Shown here piece by piece: positions 19,827 to 28,210 of a stretch of DNA of 64,000 nt. How positions within the stretch are numbered: position 1 is the first letter of the stretch; each line of letters opens with the position of its first letter. Source of the DNA: UBA10133 sp964348455 (lineage in GTDB: Bacteria > Patescibacteriota > Microgenomatia > UBA1400 > MFAQ01); the NCBI GenBank assembly GCA_964348455.1, contig CAYGCQ010000003.1:1-64000 (forward strand), written 5' to 3'. The translations under genes and the position numbers were made by a program. The notes under the pieces are model-generated. The model saw only the letters and a program-made list of their open reading frames with translations, ran no database searches and was not told the DNA's origin.

Positions 19827-22772
19827 TTAGTTTTCTTTGTAAACGTCATATACGCAGGCGTTGTGGCTTGGTGCTGAGTAGCGATTGGTTTTTGTTTCAC
19901 ATGTATCTCCACCAGTTAGACAGGCTGCTGCCATACCTCCCAGCAAACAACCGTTTTCAGCGGTCGCACAGCCGTAAGTGGAGTCATAGGCCACTCCGAA
20001 TTCCCAGACTCTAATGGCAGTTTCAACGTGGCTTTCATCCCAATTGCAGCTAGAAGAGCTTAATCCTGACCCGGGATAAACAAGAGGGATACCAAAGCAG
20101 GTTTTTCCGGCAAAAGCAGGTGATCCATATTGATTTTCGCTTATTATCTTGGCAACGGCGAAGATTTCGTCTAGAAGGTTGCATGCGTTCGGTTCTCGGT
20201 TGGGGTCAAATTTTTTGACCGCTTCAAAATGTTCTTTGAACCAGTTCGAAGACATGTGGAAGATGCCATCAATATCCGGAGTTGAACTTGGGTTGCACCC
20301 CGGTAATTTGGTGCAGGCCGGCAAGTTTTCGACAACAAAACTTTCGTTTAGAACTGAGGCTCCTGGATTGAATGCTCCTTCCCCATACATAAGACCAATC
20401 ATCAAGCCGGGGGGAACATTAAAAGTAGAAGCGGCTGTCTCAATTGCTTTGATTAAAGAAGGGGGGAGATTGAGCGAATTATTTTTTACACTACAAGAAG
20501 GAAGAGGTTTCATTTCCGGCAGCTCTCCACAGGTTGCAGACGAAAGAGTTGGTACACATCTAGGTGAGTTTTGTAAATTGTTTGGAACTACCCAACAATT
20601 TTGAAGGAAGTGCATGGAGTCTTGAGCAAGATTGCTGATGCGATTGATAGGTTCGTAGGGGTTGAGAACTTCGCCTGTTCCGTTTGGGGCAGTTCTCAGG
20701 TATAAGTGATTTGCTATGGGTGCATCTATGCCAGCCTCAGGAATTTTTTCTTGGCCATCAGGGAGCATCATGGAGTAGAGAGAGTATTCTTGATTGTCTA
20801 CTACAGCACCTTTGATGTCGGTTTGTTTGGGGTTATTGAGAACATTAAGAGCCTTTGCATCTTTTGTGGCTTCTACACTCCATTCGGGGGTGCAACACTG
20901 ACCGTTCTCGATGTATTCATCCTTTCCTGAGCAGGAGAATTGAGTGCCACATTCTTTGAGACCGGTTAAAGGGTTAATCTTACATTCTGAAACAAGATCG
21001 CTGCAGGAAGGGGTATAAGACCATGCAAGTTTATTGCCTCTAATAGTAACTACTTGATGGTGATCATCCACGGAGTAGGCTGCTGTTTTTGGGGTGAGTT
21101 CATGGTAACTGATTGACAAAGGGCAACCGACAGGATTATCATAAACTTCTCTAATTTCTTCAACTCGTAGTGGATTGGTAATAACATCTTCTTTGGCTGG
21201 AATGTAACCCTTTTTCTTATCTTCATCTGTGAAGAACGACTTTATCTTGTCTGAAATCCAGCCAAAAGGGTTGCTAAAAACAGCTTGGATTTCCTCTGTA
21301 ATTTGCTCAATAAAATTCTTATTAGCTATTTTGACTTCCGGAAGATCCTCCGGCTCATTGCCGAGTTGATAATCGGAGAGACCGTCTTTCCCTGTGTATT
21401 TGTCTACAATCCACTGTGGTTGCAGAGCTGGTATCATGCCAAATTTTGGAGAAAGAAGTCCTTGGTAAACAGCCCCGACATATGGAAGATTTTCGAAAGA
21501 GATGTTTGTTAGTTTATACTCTGGAAGATTGAAGTAATTAAAGCGAGTATATGTTTCCTCTTCGACTTCGTCCTTCCTTTTTAGAATGTATCCACGAACA
21601 CTATCGAAGTCTAATGGGACGAAGGCTGCATATGGTCCCGAAAGATCCTTTTGAAAAACAGAAATAGCTGTTTCATAAACTGAAATAAGAGGGTTGACAA
21701 GAGGGCTAATATCTAGTAATTCTGCAAGAGCCCTTAGTGCGGTAAAATCTGGGATAAGTTCTCTTTGGGCTTGAGCATATTCAGGACAAACAGGATATGA
21801 GGTAAGACAGCCTACTCGAACAAAAGGGAAGTGCCAAAAGAGGATTACTTGGGTTTTTAATGAATTGTAGAGTTGAACAAAATCCGTTTTTCTTTTTACT
21901 CCTTTTTGGTCGACATAGTCGAAAGAAATATTATCGATTTGTTTATCGCTGGCCATGTTCATTATAAAAGATCTTAGGTTGGCTTGATTACTGGCAGGCA
22001 TTAGTCGCCAGTAGGTTCGATAAGCTTCGCGATTTGGATATTCGCCATTATTGTCAGGACTGTCTGACAGGTCTAGTGGGCGGCCGAAAAGAGAGTTGTA
22101 AAGATAGTTTTGGGCTAGGAAGTCGGAAGAAAAAGCTTCTTCTGCCGGAACACTGGGGCCATAACTACCGATGTCCGCATTTTTAACATCTGTGTTAATA
22201 AGTAGTGCGACATCACAGTCAGGATCGTCTCCCCCTGGGCCGACTTCTCCATTAGGTCCTTCACCGATGCCGCACTGAGAAAATGGTTGTTTTCCAGAAT
22301 TGTATTTGCGTGTGTCTGAATACTTGACTACTGGTTGATAAATACAGGTTTTGTCGTAGAGCTTGACATCTTTTTGGGTTTCCTTTATATCGTTCCAGCA
22401 TGTACTGTTTGGTGGAAAGACGCCAGTGCCGTCACCGCACTTAGGTGGGAGTGGGGCTGTGGGGATGATTTTGTGAGTGGGTGATGGGGAGATACTGGGG
22501 GAAATGGATATGGTGGGAGAGATACTGGGGGTGGGAGTCATAGGTACACAGTGCTGGTCGATATCACCTGGGTACTGAATACATTCTTCACCTGCGAGAC
22601 AGAGTGTCTTTCCACAAGGGATTCCGATGCGAGGAGCTATATTTTGAGGAGAGCTAGTTGGGGCGGTGACGTCAGGTACCGGTGTAGTTGTTGGTGTTGC
22701 AGCGAAACTTGCTCTTGCTAAAAAAAGATCAAGAACTAAGATAAAAAGAATAATGACAAAAGATTTCTTCAC
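19827..22772 (-). CDS. Giant secreted protein with C-terminal lytic transglycosylase-like domain
   Basis: 981 residues. The GTG start is followed by a clear signal peptide (FVIILFILVLDLFLARASFA) and a Thr/Pro/Ser-rich segment. The middle (about 120-740) is Cys- and aromatic-rich and unrecognised. Near residues 770-800 is LPPSLIKAIETAASTF with MIGLMYGEGAFNPG, which fits the catalytic Glu region of goose-type/SLT lytic transglycosylases (VirB1-like). A C-terminal Cys-rich region follows. A -10-like TATAAT (reverse strand, 22780-22785) ends 7 bases before the GTG, so it likely starts a leaderless transcript covering the VirB6-like gene. The domain call is moderate; the secreted nature is firm. 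Confidence 0.85.
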   Translation of the reverse strand: MKKSFVIILFILVLDLFLARASFAATPTTTPVPDVTAPTSSPQNIAPRIGIPCGKTLCLAGEECIQYPGDIDQHCVPMTPTPSISPTISISPSISPSPTHKIIPTAPLPPKCGDGTGVFPPNSTCWNDIKETQKDVKLYDKTCIYQPVVKYSDTRKYNSGKQPFSQCGIGEGPNGEVGPGGDDPDCDVALLINTDVKNADIGSYGPSVPAEEAFSSDFLAQNYLYNSLFGRPLDLSDSPDNNGEYPNREAYRTYWRLMPASNQANLRSFIMNMASDKQIDNISFDYVDQKGVKRKTDFVQLYNSLKTQVILFWHFPFVRVGCLTSYPVCPEYAQAQRELIPDFTALRALAELLDISPLVNPLISVYETAISVFQKDLSGPYAAFVPLDFDSVRGYILKRKDEVEEETYTRFNYFNLPEYKLTNISFENLPYVGAVYQGLLSPKFGMIPALQPQWIVDKYTGKDGLSDYQLGNEPEDLPEVKIANKNFIEQITEEIQAVFSNPFGWISDKIKSFFTDEDKKKGYIPAKEDVITNPLRVEEIREVYDNPVGCPLSISYHELTPKTAAYSVDDHHQVVTIRGNKLAWSYTPSCSDLVSECKINPLTGLKECGTQFSCSGKDEYIENGQCCTPEWSVEATKDAKALNVLNNPKQTDIKGAVVDNQEYSLYSMMLPDGQEKIPEAGIDAPIANHLYLRTAPNGTGEVLNPYEPINRISNLAQDSMHFLQNCWVVPNNLQNSPRCVPTLSSATCGELPEMKPLPSCSVKNNSLNLPPSLIKAIETAASTFNVPPGLMIGLMYGEGAFNPGASVLNESFVVENLPACTKLPGCNPSSTPDIDGIFHMSSNWFKEHFEAVKKFDPNREPNACNLLDEIFAVAKIISENQYGSPAFAGKTCFGIPLVYPGSGLSSSSCNWDESHVETAIRVWEFGVAYDSTYGCATAENGCLLGGMAAACLTGGDTCETKTNRYSAPSHNACVYDVYKEN

Positions 22773-22810
22773 TAAAATGATTATACTTTGTAAGTTAGAA
22801 GGGGGAATAG

Positions 22811-23161
22811 TTAGTTCGGTAGTCCGAACTTAGTGACTTCAGCTCCGGTAAAGTTTTCTACGAGAACGAGAGCGAGCCAGACAACAGCGAGAAGAATTAA
22901 GCCAACAATGGCAAATGTGAACATTTTCCAGGCACTAGCGACAGCTTTTGGTTCTGCTCCTGCAGACATAAGGCGGATACCTGCCAAAATAACCATAGCA
23001 ACGGCGGCTAAAGCAATGATTCCCGGTAAGGGTGATAGAAGATTGGCTATTAAACACCTAATACCTCCAATGGTTACAACATCTGCTGCGGCGCCGGTGC
23101 CAATACATTCGCCTGACCAGCTTGAGGCAGCATAGGCTTGGGTGACGAGTTGAAATGACAT
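22811..23161 (-). CDS. VirB2/TrbC-like pilin paralogue 1
   Basis: 116 residues: a short leader-like start (MSFQLVTQAYAA), a Cys-containing stretch, then two hydrophobic helices separated by a short polar loop (RLMSAGAEPKAV). This two-helix hairpin is the VirB2/TrbC pilin topology. The loop departs from the SGGDK consensus of the neighbours. It is separated from the next pilin by a terminator and a dispersed repeat, so it is probably transcribed on its own or with the genes after it. Confidence 0.82.
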   Translation of the reverse strand: MSFQLVTQAYAASSWSGECIGTGAAADVVTIGGIRCLIANLLSPLPGIIALAAVAMVILAGIRLMSAGAEPKAVASAWKMFTFAIVGLILLAVVWLALVLVENFTGAEVTKFGLPN

Positions 23162-23183
23162 GAGTTGATTATATATTATCTTC

Positions 23184-23230
23184 GTGGAGTGAGATTGCCA
23201 CGGTTCGGATTACCGAAACTCGCAATGACG
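23184..23230. repeat. Dispersed palindromic repeat
   Basis: GTGGAGTGAGATTGCCACGG ... CCGAAACTCGCAATGACG, nearly identical to the copies at 2066-2106 and 34887-34932. It lies between two pilin genes, just downstream of a terminator. Confidence 0.7.
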
Positions 23231-23235
23231 TAGTA

Positions 23236-23269
23236 ATAAAAAATCCCGGGTAGCCGGGATTTTTTATTT
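23236..23269 (-). terminator. Rho-independent terminator after pilin 2
   Basis: GC-rich hairpin ATCCCGGG-TAG-CCGGGAT (23243-23260) flanked by A- and T-tracts, so it could work in both directions; the expected user is the minus-strand pilin gene ending at 23285. Confidence 0.8.
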
Positions 23270-23284
23270 TCTAATACTAAATAC

Positions 23285-23626
23285 TTAGTAAGGTTTGGGG
23301 ATGTTGATGTTTCCCTCAAAGACGTCAACTCCAAAGAAGTAGGCGATAAGCTTCATCAATGCCCAGGAAGCAGCAACGATGGCGAGACCGACAACCGCGG
23401 CAGTAATTCGGTTTCTGGCTGTTTCTGTTTTGGACTTGTCTCCACCTGAGGTAAGCCATTCGATACCACCCATTACCAAGAAGGCAAAGGTAAGGATTCC
23501 GGCAACGATAAAGGCAACTGAAATGACACGACTAATAAGAACACCAATGTCGGTGATTTTCATACCGGTTGGTTGGGGGACTCCGATGGTGCCACCAGCG
23601 GCTAGAGCTTGGGAGATTAAAGACAT
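23285..23626 (-). CDS. VirB2/TrbC-like pilin paralogue 2
   Basis: 113 residues: leader-like start MSLISQALAAGG, a short polar region, helix 1 (IVAGILTFAFLVMGGIEW), loop LTSGGDKSKTETARNRI, helix 2 (VVGLAIVAASWALMKLIA) and a short tail. The loop consensus (SGGDK-x-K) is shared with most neighbours. It lies last before the terminator at 23236-23269, which makes it the end of a pilin operon. Confidence 0.85.
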   Translation of the reverse strand: MSLISQALAAGGTIGVPQPTGMKITDIGVLISRVISVAFIVAGILTFAFLVMGGIEWLTSGGDKSKTETARNRITAAVVGLAIVAASWALMKLIAYFFGVDVFEGNINIPKPY

Positions 23627-23688
23627 ATTTTTTGTTTTTTAATAATTAATATTCGTAATACTTGTATTATATATGATTTTTTTTATTG

Positions 23689-24048
23689 TCAATTTCCGAG
23701 CGGGTTATCTGTACACAAAGCATCTAGATTGATTCCAAAGAATTCTAGAACTAATACGTAGACAGCGTAACTGCTAGCAACAATGGCTAGGCCGATGAGC
23801 GCAGAAGAAATACTTTTTTGAGCAGATTCGACCTTAGCCTTGTCCCCACCTGAAGTGAGCCACTGAACTCCACCAAGAACCAAGATGCCAAAAAATGCGA
23901 TACCGGAAATGATAAAGGCGGCGCTGGCGAGATTGCTGACCAGATGACCAATACAGGTGTAACCAAAGAAGTTATTCTTGGTGACGTTATCACCGATGGG
24001 GAGTTCGATATCGGCGGCTAGTGCTTGAGGTATAAAATATTTGATCAT
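23689..24048 (-). CDS. VirB2/TrbC-like pilin paralogue 3
   Basis: 119 residues with leader-like MIKYFIPQALAAD, a Cys before helix 1, loop LTSGGDKAKVESAQKSI and a second helix. It ends in a short tail with another Cys (DALCTDNPLGN); the two Cys residues could form a disulfide, which is inference. Its ATG overlaps the stop of paralogue 4 by four bases (24045-24048), showing translational coupling. Confidence 0.85.
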   Translation of the reverse strand: MIKYFIPQALAADIELPIGDNVTKNNFFGYTCIGHLVSNLASAAFIISGIAFFGILVLGGVQWLTSGGDKAKVESAQKSISSALIGLAIVASSYAVYVLVLEFFGINLDALCTDNPLGN

Positions 24049-24383
24049 AGTGCGCTGGGGAAGACCGGCTTGAGAATATTAATTTTGAAAACTTGTTGTA
24101 TGAAGTAGGTGATGGAGTAGGAGGCGACTAGAATGACAATCCCGATGACAGAACTGGTGATTTTTTTCTGAGCATCATCTATCCTGGCCTTGTCCCCACC
24201 TGAAGTGAGATATTCGACACCTCCCCAGATTAAGTAGATGATAAAGGCGATACCTCCGACAGTGATGACAGTTTGCCAGAGTGTGGCGATATAGAAAGCA
24301 AGACCTGCTCCTGGTTCTGTCGGAACGGTGGCAGAAATTGCCTTATTGAATATTTCGGGAGGTGCGACAGCAAGTAGTTTCAT
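24045..24383 (-). CDS. VirB2/TrbC-like pilin paralogue 4
   Basis: 112 residues. The start (MKLLAVAPPEIFNKAIS) lacks the ALAA-type cleavage-like motif of its neighbours; two helices are joined by LTSGGDKARIDDAQKKI. It starts only a few bases after paralogue 5 and overlaps paralogue 3 by four bases. Confidence 0.84.
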   Translation of the reverse strand: MKLLAVAPPEIFNKAISATVPTEPGAGLAFYIATLWQTVITVGGIAFIIYLIWGGVEYLTSGGDKARIDDAQKKITSSVIGIVILVASYSITYFIQQVFKINILKPVFPSAL

Positions 24384-24386
24384 ATT

Positions 24387-24761
24387 TTATGGGAATAGGG
24401 TTGCAAATGGTGCCAAGATATTAATTCCTAAGACAGCTCCGACGATACCAATGATAAAGAATGAAGAGACCATAGCAATTAAACCAATAGCGGACTGGGT
24501 CATTTGGGTTTGAGCTTCGGAAACTTTCGCTTTATCTCCGCCGGCAGTAATCCACTTAAGACCAGCGACAGTAAAGAAGATAACGAAAGCAAGACTGCCA
24601 ACCACAGTAATGGTTGTAATTAAATTTGAAATTAAGTCTGACATTTGTTGTCCTACAACAGCTTTTCCTCCAAGTAAATCTTGAAAAGGACCCTCTCCAA
24701 CGATACCTGTTCCTAATGGGACTGGTGCAGTGGCATAGACAGTGGAGATTAATTTAATCAT
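24387..24761 (-). CDS. VirB2/TrbC-like pilin paralogue 5
   Basis: 124 residues; leader-like MIKLISTVYATAP, an amphipathic stretch, helix 1, loop ITAGGDKAKVSEAQTQM and a Met/Ile-rich helix 2. Four-base overlap with the upstream paralogue 6 (24758-24761). Confidence 0.85.
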   Translation of the reverse strand: MIKLISTVYATAPVPLGTGIVGEGPFQDLLGGKAVVGQQMSDLISNLITTITVVGSLAFVIFFTVAGLKWITAGGDKAKVSEAQTQMTQSAIGLIAMVSSFFIIGIVGAVLGINILAPFATLFP

Positions 24762-25132
24762 GGTCCAACAGGGGTAATGGAGGGAACTAATATTGCGGTA
24801 AAACTACCAAAGAGAATCTGACTGACGATAGCTATGATAATGAAGCTGCCGGCAATGATAACAAGACCAACGAGAGACATTTGGATTTTGTTTTGAGCTT
24901 CGGTGATCTTACCCTTGTCTCCTCCTGAAGAAATAAAAGCGAAGCCTCCTGTAAGTAATTGCCAGAGGGAGAAAATGCCAGCGATAATTATGAGAAAACG
25001 GACGAGGGAGGAAACGATATCCGTTGTTTGGGTTATTTCTTTGGGGACTCCGGCAGGAAGGTCTATGATACCAATCGCATCACCTGGTGCTGCGTAGGCT
25101 GATTTTATGAATTGATTTAAAAAATTAATCAT
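24758..25132 (-). CDS. VirB2/TrbC-like pilin paralogue 6
   Basis: 124 residues; leader-like MINFLNQFIKSAYAAPG, helix 1 (FLIIIAGIFSLWQLLTGG), loop ISSGGDKGKITEAQNKI, helix 2 (LVGLVIIAGSFIIIAIV). It starts two bases after paralogue 7 ends, which places it within one polycistronic unit. Confidence 0.85.
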   Translation of the reverse strand: MINFLNQFIKSAYAAPGDAIGIIDLPAGVPKEITQTTDIVSSLVRFLIIIAGIFSLWQLLTGGFAFISSGGDKGKITEAQNKIQMSLVGLVIIAGSFIIIAIVSQILFGSFTAILVPSITPVGP

Positions 25133-25134
25133 AT

Positions 25135-25455
25135 TTAAAAGAATTTAAAGCCAAAGACGGCTCCAATTACTCTTGTAATTAAAAAGGCAGTGACAACTAG
25201 AATTAAACCTAGTATGGCATAGTTTAGCATGTTCTGGTAGGTTTCAATTTTGCCCTTATCTCCGCTGGCAGTAATGTAACCAAAACCGGCAAAGATAATG
25301 GTTATAAAGGCAAAGACGCCAGATATTATTAGAACATTAGAGATCAGTGGGCTGAGAAGATTGGAGAGAGTAGCTGTACCTCCACCGATCTTTGCACCTG
25401 GCTCATAAAGTCCTTCGAGAGGTTCTAGGGCGGCTAGGGCGGGACGAATGATCAT
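25135..25455 (-). CDS. VirB2/TrbC-like pilin paralogue 7
   Basis: About 106 residues from the ATG at 25455. The frame is open to 25542, but the inner start gives MIIRPALAALEPLEG, which matches the short M-x(5-10)-AxAA leader of the other paralogues, whereas the longer start would lie inside the divergent -10 palindrome at 25541-25555. Loop ITASGDKGKIETYQNML joins two helices. First gene of the tandem pilin set, divergent from the polyprenyl synthase. Confidence 0.8.
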   Translation of the reverse strand: MIIRPALAALEPLEGLYEPGAKIGGGTATLSNLLSPLISNVLIISGVFAFITIIFAGFGYITASGDKGKIETYQNMLNYAILGLILVVTAFLITRVIGAVFGFKFF

Positions 25456-25540
25456 ATTGGTTGTGGATCCTCGATCAGGGTCTCCTAAGTCGACTCTGTG
25501 ATCGAGGGTGATAATCCTAATTAATTTATGGATTACCATC

Positions 25541-25555
25541 ATTTTACAGTAAAAT
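25541..25555. promoter_or_regulatory. Divergent -10 palindrome
   Basis: ATTTTACAGTAAAAT is a perfect 15-base palindrome that contains TAAAAT on both strands. On the plus strand TAAAAT (25550-25555) ends 7 bases before the ATG of the polyprenyl synthase; on the minus strand it would serve the pilin array. Promoter function is inferred from position and from the pattern at other genes in the window. Confidence 0.55.
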
Positions 25556-25562
25556 CAGAGAC

Positions 25563-26642
25563 ATGGAGATAAATGATTTGGGAAAACTGGCTAAATTGAA
25601 TCTGGAAAAACTGGCAAAGGAGGCCGATAGTAGGCTGGAAGCATACTGGGATGAAGAAGTTGGGAATAGTTTTGGCTTTAATGAGACTCAGAAAGAGCTG
25701 GTCAGGAAAATGTTGCTCCACGCAAGGGAACATAATTTAAGAAGAGCAAAGAGGATTAGAGCCTCCTTTATTTATTATAGTTTTCTTTTGAGTGGTAAAG
25801 TCGATGAAAGAATTTGGAGGGCAGCAGAGGCTGTTGAGTTGGTGCATACTGCTTTGTTGATGCATGATGATTTTATGGATAAGGACTTGGTGAGAAGGGG
25901 AGAGCCAACGACTCATGTGTATTTTGCAGACGGTGACCAACATTATGGAGATAGTATGGCAGTGAACGTCGGAGATGCTGTTCTTTGTCTTGGTTTTGAG
26001 AGGTTATTGGTGAGTGGTTTCGAATCTGAAAAAGTAAACCTTGCAACAAAACAGCTGTTGAGAGGAATTACAAATACTGCTTATGGACAAGCGTACGACA
26101 CGAGTTTGGCAAAACTTGGTGAGATGACTGAAGAGAAGGTGATGAGTCTCCATCGGGCTAAGACGGCAATTTATACTTATGAGAACCCGTTACTAATTGG
26201 TGGAATATTAGCAGGGCTTGATAAGGAAACAATGGAAGTTCTTCATGATTATTCTGTAGAAGCAGGAATTGCTTTTCAACTTCAGGATGATGTCTTGGGA
26301 ATATATGGTGATGAAGAAAAGACTGGAAAGTCGGCAAACTCAGACCTGTTACAAGGTAAAGTAACATTATTAGTTTCTAAGACTGTGGAGGTTGGGACTG
26401 AAAACCAGAGAAAAGATTTGATGAAAGTGTGGGGAAAAGCTGCTTCGAAAATGGAAGATATTGAAAAAGCTAAAGCGGCAATTAAGGAAAGCGGGGCATA
26501 TAAATATTCTGTAGAAGTAGCAAGAGGGTATGCAAAAAGAGCAAGTGAGAAAGTGTCTACTTTGAGGGGTAAGGGGCTAAATGAGGAAGCAGTTGATTAC
26601 CTGGAAGGGATTGCTCTTTATATGGTGGAGAGGGAGGTTTAA
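25563..26642 (+). CDS. Trans-isoprenyl diphosphate synthase (geranylgeranyl/polyprenyl type)
   Basis: Condenses isopentenyl diphosphate with allylic diphosphates. The 359-residue all-helical protein has the first Asp-rich motif in LLMHDDFMDKDLVRRG near residues 99-114 and the second in FQLQDDVLGIYGDEEKTGK near 240. A Tyr-rich, bulky region before motif 1 leaves chain length open. It probably supplies longer isoprenoids to UppS or to a carotenoid-like pathway; uppS lies 0.5 kb downstream on the other strand and a lycopene-cyclase-like gene at 38835-39633. The mRNA is predicted leaderless (TAAAAT seven bases before ATG). Confidence 0.93.
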   Translation: MEINDLGKLAKLNLEKLAKEADSRLEAYWDEEVGNSFGFNETQKELVRKMLLHAREHNLRRAKRIRASFIYYSFLLSGKVDERIWRAAEAVELVHTALLMHDDFMDKDLVRRGEPTTHVYFADGDQHYGDSMAVNVGDAVLCLGFERLLVSGFESEKVNLATKQLLRGITNTAYGQAYDTSLAKLGEMTEEKVMSLHRAKTAIYTYENPLLIGGILAGLDKETMEVLHDYSVEAGIAFQLQDDVLGIYGDEEKTGKSANSDLLQGKVTLLVSKTVEVGTENQRKDLMKVWGKAASKMEDIEKAKAAIKESGAYKYSVEVARGYAKRASEKVSTLRGKGLNEEAVDYLEGIALYMVEREV

Positions 26643-26672
26643 GAGTTCGTTTTTTTGTTTCGCCTATATCAT

Positions 26673-26841
26673 TTGTTGTCGACCGACAGAATTTTCCTGC
26701 GTAAAATTTTTCTAGTATGCATGTGCGTAGACCCTTGACTCTTGTCTGCATAAACTTCGTTTAATTTTACAGACACTTCGCAAGGGACCGTGCTCTACGC
26801 CCATTGCATAATTTCGACACAAATGACACCGGCTGCAACAA
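26673..26841 (-). ncRNA. 6S-like rod-shaped RNA candidate
   Basis: The gene-free region can fold into one long interrupted hairpin: CAACAA/TTGTTG (26836-26841 with 26673-26678), TGCAT/ATGCA, TCTACGC/GCGTAGA (26794-26800 with 26725-26731), CAAGGG/CCCTTG, and CAGACA/TGTCTG closing a ~21-base apical loop. On the minus strand GAGCACGGTCCC and GTCAAGGGTCTAC resemble the sides of the 6S RNA central bubble, which mimics open promoter DNA and binds RNA polymerase. Strand and ends are inferred; a covariance search is needed to confirm. Confidence 0.5.
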
Positions 26842-26912
26842 TTCACTCACTCTACCTTTGAGTGGTCTAGATTGAGAGTGTTTGGGAGGTCTAAGGATTT
26901 AGGATAGATTTT

Positions 26913-27227
26913 ATGGAAATACCAAGAAACTGGCGAAACCAGCCGACTAATATGCGCTTTACTGGAGAAAGAATGAACCATAGAGAGGTAAACATTCTCA
27001 AGTATCCAGGTGGAGAGATTCCTTTAAATATGGATGGAGGAAATAATGATATAGAAGTTGTAATAGAGTATGTGAGAGAAAGGCTGGATAGAAAAGGATT
27101 TAATGAGAAAGCAATTGAAGGGGTCTTATTTAGCCTTTACGGGGGAGTCTCCTCCGAAACGACGGTCCCTATGGTTGAAGTCGTTGATGGCCTCCTCGAA
27201 CTTGTCGGGAGTGAAGTCAGGGAATAG
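26913..27227 (+). CDS. Small hypothetical protein, 3' end antisense to uppS
   Basis: 104 residues, basic N-terminus (MEIPRNWRNQPTNMRF), then an acidic helical part (VVIEYVRERLDRKGF). A -10-like TAGGAT (26900-26905) ends 7 bases before the ATG, as at many genes here, which argues for a real gene. The last ~34 codons lie antisense to the conserved C-terminus of UppS, so the C-terminal sequence is constrained by another gene. No family recognised. Confidence 0.5.
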   Translation: MEIPRNWRNQPTNMRFTGERMNHREVNILKYPGGEIPLNMDGGNNDIEVVIEYVRERLDRKGFNEKAIEGVLFSLYGGVSSETTVPMVEVVDGLLELVGSEVRE

Positions 27228-27836
27228 GGTGGGTGTGAAGTAAAGTTCTGCGTAGACTGATTGCCAAGGTAAATAGCCTGAAGTGCGCCTTTCGCCTCCG
27301 GTACGAATTACCAAGTCAGGATCGGGCATTCCGGCGGTATCTAGGTGGGAAGAAATAGTTTCTTCGGTAATTTGATCGGCTGGAATTTCTTCATTGACAA
27401 TTTTTTTGATGGCTCGAACTATTTCATCTCGGCCGCCGTAATTAAGACCAAAGGAGACGGTAATGGCGTGATTTTTGGAGGACTTGTTCATCATGTCTAC
27501 AGATTTTTCGACGATGTCTTTTGGGAATCGGGTAATATCTCCTATGATTCTGAGTTTGGCTCCACGTTTAATAAAGCGAGTGGCCAGGCCTCCAAAAGCG
27601 AATCGGAAAATTTTTAAGATCTCGTTTACTTCATTTTCATCCCTTTTCCAGTTCTCGGTGGAAAAAGCCCAAAAAGTGACATAAGGAATGCCTAGGTCGA
27701 CACATTTCTCAATAAGGGGTTCTATAGTATTGTTGGCGGCATACTCGTGACCCTTGAAGGGCTCCATGCCTTTTTGTTTAGCCCAGCGACGATTACCGTC
27801 CATCATGATTGCAATGTGTTTTATTGGGGATTCCAT
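27126..27836 (-). CDS. uppS: Isoprenyl transferase (undecaprenyl diphosphate synthase family)
   Basis: Makes the long cis-polyprenyl diphosphate that carries cell-wall precursors. The 236-residue protein shows the P-loop-like start IAIMMDGNRRWAKQ, the central SFGLNYGGRDEI, the DPDLVIRTGGERRTSGYLPW substrate motif near residues 175-194 and the ending NHRDRRFGG. All match the family, and the length is normal. A TATAAT (reverse strand, 27847-27852) ends 10 bases upstream of the ATG. It is followed by no obvious partner on its strand; its 3' end overlaps the convergent small gene by 102 bases. Confidence 0.96.
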   Translation of the reverse strand: MESPIKHIAIMMDGNRRWAKQKGMEPFKGHEYAANNTIEPLIEKCVDLGIPYVTFWAFSTENWKRDENEVNEILKIFRFAFGGLATRFIKRGAKLRIIGDITRFPKDIVEKSVDMMNKSSKNHAITVSFGLNYGGRDEIVRAIKKIVNEEIPADQITEETISSHLDTAGMPDPDLVIRTGGERRTSGYLPWQSVYAELYFTPTLFPDFTPDKFEEAINDFNHRDRRFGGDSPVKAK

Positions 27837-27864
27837 GCAGGTATAAATTATATCAAAGACAGTT

Positions 27865-28203
27865 CTAAATGATGGTTCCCAAGCCTAGGAAAGTAAGAAT
27901 AATTTTAACAACGACGTAGGCAGTCATAGACATAATTATGCCCATAAAAGCGTTGGTGATTCTGGTGGTGGCAGCAGCGATTCTTTTGGGGTCTCCGGAA
28001 CCCATCATGAATTCCCAGCCGGCCATGACAAGACCGAACATAAAAAAGAGTCCGACAAAAACGAAAACGAGTCTAAGGAGGGGTTGGGAGAATAGGGTCG
28101 CAAGATCGGAGTTATTTGGGATTATTTTTGACACTGGACTTTCCATGCTAGAAATGTCGACTCCTGTTCCAGCTGCAAAAATCGGTTTGATTAGATTTAT
28201 CAT
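27865..28203 (-). CDS. VirB2/TrbC-like pilin paralogue 8
   Basis: 112 residues, leader-like MINLIKPIFAAGTG, helix 1 (LVFVFVGLFFMFGLVMAG), loop MMGSGDPKRIAAATTRI and a second helix (MGIIMSMTAYVVVKIIL). The family signature is retained although the array is interrupted by the isoprenoid genes. It starts 7 bases after paralogue 9 and precedes uppS by 28 bases. Confidence 0.82.
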   Translation of the reverse strand: MINLIKPIFAAGTGVDISSMESPVSKIIPNNSDLATLFSQPLLRLVFVFVGLFFMFGLVMAGWEFMMGSGDPKRIAAATTRITNAFMGIIMSMTAYVVVKIILTFLGLGTII

Positions 28204-28210
28204 AATAATT

